NCBI GenBank assembly: GCA_021775715.1
Contig: JAJFHI010000137.1
Coordinates: 1-5,604 of the forward strand
Origin: Hyphomicrobiaceae bacterium
GTDB lineage: Bacteria; Pseudomonadota; Alphaproteobacteria; Rhizobiales; Hyphomicrobiaceae
Direction of reading: 5' to 3'
Length of the DNA stretch: 5,604 bases
The translations under genes and the position numbers were made by a program. The notes beneath the pieces were generated by a model. The model did no database searches. It was not told where the DNA came from and was given only the letters and a program-made list of their open reading frames with translations. Shown here in pieces: positions 1 through 3,660 of this stretch. The first letter of the stretch is position 1. Each line of letters starts with the position of its first letter.

Positions 1-140
1 CATCGATCGACCAGGCCCAAGTCGTCATCAATCAGTGGCTCAGGCAGTACAATCATATCCGCCCACATCAAGCTCTCGGAATGAGACCGCCAGTGCCAGA
101 AACTCTAATAGAAATTGGCACATGATTTTGGGGCTGGACA
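1..140 (+). mobile_element. Right end of an IS3-family insertion sequence (partial)
   Basis: The strip holds the last codons of an IS3-type transposase followed by 15 bases of non-coding terminus. I place the outer end at 140 because the sequence GGGGCTGGACA ends there with the CA dinucleotide usual for IS3-family right ends, the transposase stop lies just inside, and the neighbouring minus-strand gene can be read as native up to 141. The left end lies outside the window, so neither the inverted-repeat partner nor the 3-4 bp target duplication can be checked. The element may or may not be the same type as the remnants at about 2007-2255 and 2559-2675: their ends share only TG...CA and a few more positions (about 7 of 12). 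Confidence 0.75.
3..125 (+). CDS. IS3-family transposase (OrfB), C-terminal fragment
   Basis: Reading in frame from position 3 gives 40 residues ending in TGA at 123-125. They contain INQWLRQYNHIRPHQALGMR followed by PPVPETL, the classic end of the rve integrase core in IS3-family OrfB proteins; the YN(x)RPHQALG(x)(x)PP segment lies just after the last catalytic glutamate of the DDE triad. OrfB is normally made as an OrfAB fusion by programmed frameshifting and catalyses copy-out, paste-in transposition. The catalytic residues themselves are upstream of the window, so I cannot say whether the enzyme is intact. The stop codon lies 15 bp from the presumed IS end, the usual compact arrangement. 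Confidence 0.85.
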   Translation, partial: SIDQAQVVINQWLRQYNHIRPHQALGMRPPVPETLIEIGT

Positions 141-360
141 ATGCCCCGTCACCGTGAATTTCGGTTTTTTCCTTGCGGATGCGAATGACCAGACGTCCGT
201 CGGTAGTAACTGGCATGAAGTCTAGTGCAACGTTCAGTCCGGCTTGATCTTCGTGCGTCCATGCGGCACCGATCTTGGTCCAGAAAGCTGATTTGCCTTC
301 ACCTTTGACGTGCAGCACATCGTGGGTTGGTTTGCGGTTTTGGGTTTTGTCGTTTGCCAT
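40..360 (-). pseudogene. Conserved small protein of alphaproteobacterial mobile elements, 3' end replaced by IS
   Basis: The start is ATG at 360, chosen because a strong ribosome binding site (AAAAGGAGGAAG) lies about 8 nt upstream; an in-frame ATG at 510 would run through non-coding repeat. The native part is residues 1-73, with the block PTHDVLHVKGEG, then FWTKIGAAWTHED, a GLNVALDFMPV strand and DGRLVIRIRKEKTE. From memory, short soluble proteins with this KGEG...FWTKIGAAW pattern are frequent on alphaproteobacterial plasmids and integrative elements and have no assigned function. At about residue 74 (position 141) the frame enters the IS terminus and reads antisense through transposase codons to a stop at 40, giving a 106-aa chimera with 33 foreign residues. 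The family is about this size, so few native residues may be missing and the fold may survive. Confidence 0.65.
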
Positions 361-364
361 AATG

Positions 365-378
365 GCTTCCTCCTTTTG
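365..378 (-). promoter_or_regulatory. Strong ribosome binding site for the gene starting at 360
   Basis: On the minus strand AAAAGGAGGAAG precedes the ATG, with GGAGG about 8 nt from the start codon. It decides the start: the longer frame from 510 has no comparable site. Confidence 0.8.
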
Positions 379-385
379 ATTGTCG

Positions 386-574
386 CAGACCACATCCGTT
401 GCGGCCTGTCGGGGGTAATAAGGAGCCAACGGCTTAGAGGGACGAGACAAGGGGAGGGGGATCACCCGGCTGCAGGGCACCGAAGATGGGGACACCTCTT
501 GGCGCGTCACTGCTGTGGCTCATACCCACCGATCAGTTCAGGCCGCGCGGGATGTTGGGATGCAGTTCAAAAGG
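386..574 (-). repeat. Duplicated ~190-bp non-coding leader block, copy 1
   Basis: This block lies immediately upstream (minus strand) of the ribosome binding site of the gene starting at 360 and recurs, in the same orientation, at 2260-2449. By eye about 86% of positions agree, with a single 1-bp indel. The first 30 bases (plus strand) are identical between copies. Two small stem-loops are preserved in both: CCGTTG/CAACGG (396-401 with 427-432) and GTGG/CCAC with a 7-nt loop (515-518 with 526-529). The indel breaks any shared reading frame, so I infer a regulatory or structured RNA leader, or a cis-acting DNA site, not a coding region. The similarity fades after TTCAAAAGG and may weakly continue to about 610. 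Confidence 0.75.
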
Positions 575-903
575 TGCAGGGCCATTCGTGGTGACGAAAT
601 ACGTTCACCAAACATCCCCCGTATTCTGCCGCCGAATAATTGAAACATCAGCCGATGCTGTCCAAACTTCCTCTGCCTAGTCCACGACTTTATAGACGGG
701 CTGAATTTATTCGCTAGTAATGTCCGGTTTAAGAACGTTATCGGACTCAAATGCCATCTTGTCCGTCAGTTGGAAATGACCCTTAGGGTGCTAGGATGAG
801 CACGGAGCTTGTCGCGTCATAGCACTTCCGGTTATGATCCTGCAGCGTCAAAAAAGGGCAAGGGTGCAGCAAGCTATAGCAGTCTTTTCTGTAAGTGAGA
901 CGG
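575..903. other. Gene-free stretch between the leader block and the cargo operon
   Basis: I see no convincing gene here. A 70-codon open frame on the minus strand (538-750) shows no domain I recognise and runs into the duplicated non-coding block. What can be seen is an alternating set of GTCCG (722-726), CGGAC (742-746) and GTCCG (761-765), spaced 20 and 19 bp start to start, then the odd palindrome ACCCTTAGGGT at 779-789, then a possible promoter at 809-838. These look like the upstream control region of the operon starting at 904. Confidence 0.5.
809..838 (+). promoter_or_regulatory. Possible sigma-70-type promoter for the cargo operon
   Basis: TTGTCG (809-814, 4 of 6 to the consensus -35) and TATGAT (833-838, 5 of 6 to the -10) are separated by 18 bp and lie about 65 bp upstream of the first start codon. 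The palindrome ACCCTTAGGGT (779-789) sits 20 bp upstream of the -35. The promoter is assigned by pattern only. Confidence 0.35.
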
Positions 904-1023
904 ATGCGTAAAATCGCGATCTCTATTCTCAAAACAGAATTGGGACTTGGGTCATTTTTCGCATTGGGAATCTACGGTTCATATTACGAGTCCGTTGTTC
1001 AAAACTTATCTGAGAGCAAGTAA
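904..1023 (+). CDS. 39-aa single-span membrane microprotein, first gene of a coupled pair
   Basis: ATG at 904 opens a 39-codon frame ending in TAA at 1021-1023. The product begins MRKIAISILK and has a hydrophobic, Gly/aromatic-rich stretch at residues 13-27 (LGLGSFFALGIYGSY) suited to one membrane pass, with a basic N-terminus (R2, K3, K10) and a polar tail ending NLSESK. A GTG at 895 in the same frame is an alternative start; a TAA at 892 closes the frame above it. The Shine-Dalgarno is weak (GAG about 5 nt from the ATG). The main support is context: its stop overlaps the next start as TAATG, a translational-coupling junction, and both products are membrane proteins. I do not recognise a family. 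It could be a regulatory leader peptide instead of a functional subunit. Confidence 0.5.
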   Translation: MRKIAISILKTELGLGSFFALGIYGSYYESVVQNLSESK

Positions 1024-1928
1024 TGCAAGAATCTCCAAACAATGGTCATCGTTCGGGAAAATGGGATCTGCCTCTGACAGTATTAGGTCTGTTTCTCACT
1101 GTTGGTGGTTTGTTGATCTCTGTGTCGCAAGTGCAGCAGGCGATGGAGGAAGCCGAAGAGAACAAAAAGCAAGCTCAAAAGTTGGCTGCCCAAACCGAAG
1201 CTCTTCAAGGTCAAGTAGCAAACTTACAGGGAGCATCCATATTTGTTGCATCTTCACGGCTGCAAAATATCGGCAAAGAGCTTGCGGACCAAGTTTATCC
1301 TGACAAATGTCTAGCAGCGGAGAACAAAAATGAGCTTGCTCGCGTTATTCGACGAGTCGCGGAACGTACTGCCATCACCGAAGAGACGCTAGCGTTTTGC
1401 AACTCTATTGATGCCAATCAAATAATTTACAAAAAGGATGGGCGATTTCTATCGGCGGTGGCTGGAAACTGCTTGATCTTGACGGCCCAAGACATTGTTG
1501 AGTCGGAGACGCTTTCAAAATTCGAAGATAAAATCCGTAGTGGGCATCAAAGAAAGAGGAGTTGCTCTGATAAAATCGCGCGAGTGCCGCAAGAGAATTT
1601 CTATGTTGCCTTGGGCTTCGATGAGCCACGCTCCAACTTTACCGTCGTTCGTTCCGGGGCTGGAGATCAGCACGACAATGGCAAAACGGTTGTGCTGCCG
1701 GACTATTCAACGAATGTTACGGCAGGAGCAGTTCTCAAGGCACGTTGGAGTGTTAACTTGAGAAAGAGTAACAAGAAAACAACGACAACTACTAGTGATG
1801 GTGATTCTATTAACCCTACAATTAGAGTTTTAAGCGCGGGTGACTGCGTAAAATTAGCAGAAGATCCCATGAAGTTGCGTAGTCAATTTTGGGTGAGTGT
1901 TGAGGTTCTGAAGAGCTGCGACATCTAG
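1023..1928 (+). CDS. Uncharacterised membrane-anchored coiled-coil protein with SH3b-like C-terminus
   Basis: This 301-aa protein starts at ATG 1023, the only reasonable start since an in-frame stop lies at 1011-1013. Visible parts: a short polar, basic N-terminus (1-15); one membrane helix (about 16-37, LPLTVLGLFLTVGGLLISVS); a charged heptad-like coiled coil (38-69); a middle region (70-235) I cannot place; and a C-terminal segment (about 237-297) resembling a bacterial SH3 domain, with W-S-VNLRKS, IRVLSAGDCVKL and QFWVSVEVL. The positive-inside rule puts the C-terminal bulk outside the cytoplasm, where its six cysteines (C96, C126, C150, C181, C275, C299) could form disulfides. SH3b domains often bind cell-wall peptides, but that role is inference here. 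The SH3b segment carries a Thr/Ser-rich insert (252-262). The gene is AT-richer than hemY, consistent with transfer. Function unknown. Confidence 0.8.
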   Translation: MQESPNNGHRSGKWDLPLTVLGLFLTVGGLLISVSQVQQAMEEAEENKKQAQKLAAQTEALQGQVANLQGASIFVASSRLQNIGKELADQVYPDKCLAAENKNELARVIRRVAERTAITEETLAFCNSIDANQIIYKKDGRFLSAVAGNCLILTAQDIVESETLSKFEDKIRSGHQRKRSCSDKIARVPQENFYVALGFDEPRSNFTVVRSGAGDQHDNGKTVVLPDYSTNVTAGAVLKARWSVNLRKSNKKTTTTTSDGDSINPTIRVLSAGDCVKLAEDPMKLRSQFWVSVEVLKSCDI

Positions 1929-2006
1929 CATTGGAATGCGTCCTACTAAAGCTAGCAGAATCCAACTAGTTTGCGGAGACATCTCACCGACCGGACGCTT
2001 CAGCCA
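1929..2006. other. Short spacer between cargo gene and IS remnant
   Basis: About 80 bp with no recognisable gene or terminator. It marks the lost inner part of the IS: on the minus strand the OrfA frame continues open through it and into the cargo gene, but after residue 54 it no longer resembles OrfA, so the break in the IS is near 2007. Confidence 0.4.
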
Positions 2007-2168
2007 AATGCCCTCACGTCGACACAGCTCGGCAATGGAGTACTCACCCCGAGGGCCTTCCAGGACGATCCGGATCTTCTCCTCAGAAGAGAACTTCCGA
2101 CGGATCTTCCGGCGGATGTCTTTCACATGTCTCTCGGCCGTCTCACGCGGCTCAGGTCTCTTTGTCAT
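2007..2168 (-). pseudogene. IS3-family OrfA, N-terminal fragment
   Basis: ATG at 2168 opens MTKRPEPRETAERHVKDIRR and continues to KIRIVLEGPRGEYSIAELCR then REGI, the helix-turn-helix region of IS3-family OrfA proteins, which recognises the IS ends. Family members are roughly 90-130 aa; here the resemblance ends at about residue 54, where the usual (A/S)xxxYYxWSKEF segment should follow but is replaced by unrelated residues (WLKRPVGEM...). The frame stays open for 104 codons by chance, running antisense into the cargo gene. No orfB follows, so this copy cannot transpose by itself. Confidence 0.75.
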
Positions 2169-2255
2169 TCGTCATCCCACGTTGGATCAGGATGAGCTAG
2201 AAAACCTCCCTTAGTAAACCACCTCAATCTGTCTCATAGGCCATGACGGGGAACA
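2007..2255 (-). mobile_element. IS3-family remnant A (left end plus start of orfA)
   Basis: The outer end is at 2255. On the minus strand it begins TGTTCCCCGTCA, followed by an 87-bp untranslated strip and then the start of orfA at 2168. The same terminus recurs at 2675 (remnant B), exactly 420 bp away and in the same orientation; over the shared 117 bp (2139-2255 against 2559-2675) I count about 12 differences, roughly 90% identity. The rest of the element, including all of orfB, is missing: the sequence stops resembling OrfA near 2007. Immediately outside the end, 4 bp (ATCT) separate it from the duplicated leader block, so the insertion removed or displaced whatever gene that leader copy served. 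Confidence 0.7.
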
Positions 2256-2259
2256 ATCT

Positions 2260-2449
2260 CAGACCACATCCGTTGCGGCCTGTCGGGGGCCTTAAGGAGC
2301 CAACGGCCGAGAAGGGGCGGGACAAGAGGAGGGGCATCACCCGGCTGCAGCATAGCGAAGACGGGGATACCTCTTGGCCCGGAACTGCCGTGGCTCATAC
2401 CCACCGATCAATTCGGGCCGCTCGTGATGTTGGGATGCCGTTCAAAAGG
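2260..2449 (-). repeat. Duplicated ~190-bp non-coding leader block, copy 2 (orphaned)
   Basis: This matches 386-574 in the same orientation, from CAGACCACATCCGTTGCGGC through TTCAAAAGG. Both stem-loops of copy 1 are kept: CCGTTG/CAACGG (2270-2275 with 2301-2306) and GTGG/CCAC (2390-2393 with 2401-2404). In copy 1 the block is followed on the minus strand by a ribosome binding site and a start codon; here the IS remnant A end lies 4 bp away, so no gene remains downstream. An 89-codon plus-strand frame over this copy (2243-2512) is not shared with copy 1 and is not proposed as a gene. Confidence 0.75.
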
Positions 2450-2558
2450 AGAAGGGCAGGTCTATGGCGACAAACACCGTGTGCAAAACCTGAACCAAAC
2501 ATGCGTGAGTAACTTCATCTGACTTTGGCGCAAACTTTGTTGGAGCGGGTCAGGTTAA
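2450..2558. other. Short gene-free strip between leader copy 2 and IS remnant B
   Basis: Just over 100 bp with no gene. Parts such as TGGCGACAAACACCGT and ACCAAACAT loosely echo 587-615 beside leader copy 1, which suggests that the duplicated segment was originally longer and has diverged. Confidence 0.4.
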
Positions 2559-2675
2559 CGTCTCACGCGGCTCAGGTCTCTTTGGCATTCGTTATCCCTC
2601 ATTGGATCACGATGACCTAGAAAACCTCCTTTAGTAAAGAACCTCAGTCTGTCTCATAGGCTTTGACGGGGAACA
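2559..2675 (-). mobile_element. IS3-family remnant B (terminal 117 bp only)
   Basis: A second copy of the same IS left end, about 90% identical to 2139-2255. The minus strand starts TGTTCCCCGTCA at 2675 and reaches an orfA start at 2588 (MPKRPEPRET), after which it leaves the IS and hits TGA within two codons. It lies 13 bp beyond the stop codon of the recombinase, so it did not disrupt that gene. Because the inner end breaks at a different place from remnant A, the two are separate deletion products or the result of recombination between copies. Confidence 0.65.
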
Positions 2676-2688
2676 ATGTGTTGCAGAC

Positions 2689-3240
2689 TTATTCGCTCAT
2701 CGCATCGGAAATCATTTCACCAACCTCTTGATTGAGCCGCTTCAATGGATCGTTGGCCAGGTGGGCGTAGCGTGCTGTTGTCTGTGGCTGAGTATGACCA
2801 AGCAAAGCGCCGATCATCGGAAGCGAAGCGCCAGAGGCGGCAGCCATGCTGGCAAATGAGTGGCGCAGGTCGTGAATACGAACATCGTCAAGGTCGGCCA
2901 GCTTGCGAATATACCGCCAAGGCTTTTGCAAATTAACAAGATGCTGTCCTTCGACCAATCCGGGGATGACATAAGGGTTGCCTTTGAGGCGGGGGAGGGT
3001 CTCAAGCACCCGCACCGCTTTGTCACTCAAGCGAATGGCCTTTTGGCCAGTTTTTGATTCTGGCAACAACAGCAGCCCCCATTGAATATCAATGTGCTTC
3101 CACTGCAGTGTGAGAATCTCATTAAGGCGTGCACCCGTCAGGATCAGCAGCCGAATGGCCGCGACCGCGAACAAGCTCACGCTTTGATCGCGTTCCACTT
3201 GATTGAGAACAACGCCGAGCCAAGGGTTTGATTGTGCCAT
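2689..3240 (-). pseudogene. Tyrosine recombinase (integrase), N-terminally truncated
   Basis: The 183-aa frame is the catalytic domain of a phage/ICE-type integrase. All active-site positions are present: R38 (LTGARLNEIL), K63 (ESKTGQKAI), H123 and R126 (RIHDLRHSFAS), H149 (LLGHTQPQTT) and the nucleophile Y158 (ARYAHL). Full-length relatives of this type have about 380-420 residues, with an N-terminal arm-binding domain and a helical core-binding domain; both are missing. The resemblance begins at about residue 10, and a TAG lies four codons above the ATG, so some 200 codons are gone. I infer that it once catalysed site-specific integration at the neighbouring tRNA-Thr. A lone catalytic domain probably cannot recombine efficiently, though it could still be expressed. 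The C-terminus (AMSE, stop at 2689-2691) is intact. Confidence 0.85.
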
Positions 3241-3301
3241 CCGATGGCACTACCGCATCAGCTTTGAGTCGACAGAGAGCCAAAAGTTTTCTTCCGTAGA
3301 G

Positions 3302-3315
3302 AGTGTTCCAACACT
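3302..3315. promoter_or_regulatory. Perfect palindrome AGTGTT-CC-AACACT, possible operator
   Basis: Six-base arms flank a 2-bp centre. A T-run follows on the plus strand (3321-3325), but no plus-strand gene precedes it, so I favour a protein-binding site over a terminator. It lies about 60 bp upstream of the truncated integrase start. Confidence 0.3.
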
Positions 3316-3394
3316 GGCCTTTTTTGACTGTCGTTTTCTAGCTAACCGCCCCAAAATTTTTGCGTGTTAGGAGCCAAAAATCACGACTGAAAAA

Positions 3395-3414
3395 GTTAGC
3401 TATAGGTTAGCTAT
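3395..3414. repeat. Tandem GTTAGCTAT pair with an inverted copy, candidate integrase arm sites
   Basis: GTTAGCTAT occurs at 3395-3403 and 3406-3414, an 11-bp period, close to one helical turn. The reverse complement of its first eight bases, TAGCTAAC, is at 3339-3346. The set lies about 50-125 bp from the tRNA 3' end, a typical place for arm-type sites. Confidence 0.45.
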
Positions 3415-3461
3415 GACTTAATCAGTTAACAGAATTAATTCATCTAAGTATTTGATTTTAA

Positions 3462-3537
3462 TGGTGCCGCTTAGGTGACTTGAACACCTGACCCCGTCAT
3501 TACGAATGACGTGCTCTACCAGCTGAGCTAAAGCGGC
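3462..3537 (-). tRNA. tRNA-Thr (anticodon CGT)
   Basis: The minus strand folds as a standard 76-nt tRNA with encoded CCA. Acceptor stem GCCGCTT (3531-3537) pairs with AAGCGGC (3466-3472), discriminator A at 3465, CCA at 3462-3464. The D arm is GCTCAGCTGGTAGAGC. The anticodon stem CGTCA/TGACG encloses loop TTCGTAA, giving anticodon CGT, which reads the threonine codon ACG. The T arm is AGGTG-TTCAAGT-CACCT. It is intact, as expected when an element integrates at a tRNA 3' end and restores it. It is on the same strand as hemY and may be read from that transcript or from its own promoter. Confidence 0.96.
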
Positions 3538-3660
3538 TTGCCCCGTCGGGGAGGGATGCCGAGGCACCCGAAGCGATCCATTACGCCGATCGCCGCGAAA
3601 TTGCAAGAAGCCGTCGCGTTATTGCTTCAACAACTGACGCTGCAGAGCCAGCAAAACTTG
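3538..3660 (-). other. Spacer between hemY-type gene and tRNA-Thr
   Basis: A 123-bp spacer without a gene. A G/C hairpin CCCC-GAC-GGGG lies only a few bases before the tRNA 5' end on the minus strand (3542-3552); it has no T-run, so I do not call it a terminator. TTGCAA and TAATGG spaced 17 bp are a poor promoter candidate for the tRNA. Confidence 0.4.

Larger units (their letters stand above)
3241..3461. other. Attachment-region strip between integrase remnant and tRNA-Thr
   Basis: This 220-bp gene-free, AT-rich strip separates the recombinase from the 3' end of the tRNA, where the attachment core of tRNA-integrating elements normally lies. It contains two direct copies of GTTAGCTAT, an inverted copy of the same motif, two copies of GAGCCAAAA (3277-3285 and 3371-3379), and the palindrome AGTGTTCCAACACT (3302-3315). 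Together these look like integrase arm sites or excisionase/regulator sites. No second copy of the tRNA 3' end is found in the window, so the other attachment site is outside or lost. Confidence 0.5.

Noticed and set aside
361..510. An ATG at 510 (minus) extending the small conserved gene to 156 aa
   Set aside because: The extra 50 codons run through the duplicated non-coding block, whose second copy has an indel that breaks the frame. A strong ribosome binding site supports the ATG at 360.
538..750. A 70-codon open frame on the minus strand
   Set aside because: No recognisable domain or ribosome binding site, and it ends inside the duplicated non-coding block.
947..1303. A 118-codon plus-strand frame overlapping the cargo gene
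   Set aside because: It overlaps both the microprotein and the 301-aa protein in another frame, and is Ser/Arg-rich as expected of a shadow frame.
1..2255. Composite transposon bounded by the IS at 1-140 and remnant A
   Set aside because: The IS end sequences and transposase types do not clearly match, the left IS is incomplete in the window, and remnant A lacks its inner end and orfB.
2243..2512. An 89-codon plus-strand frame over leader copy 2
   Set aside because: It begins inside the IS terminus, and the frame is not kept in copy 1. The sequence is Arg/Pro-rich and matches no family I know.
3302..3325. Rho-independent terminator formed by AGTGT-TCCA-ACACT and the following T-run
   Set aside because: The stem is short and AT-rich, and there is no plus-strand gene upstream to terminate. 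A binding site is more likely.
3395..3414. CRISPR-like repeat
   Set aside because: Only two 9-bp units with a 2-bp gap; there are no spacers or regular array.
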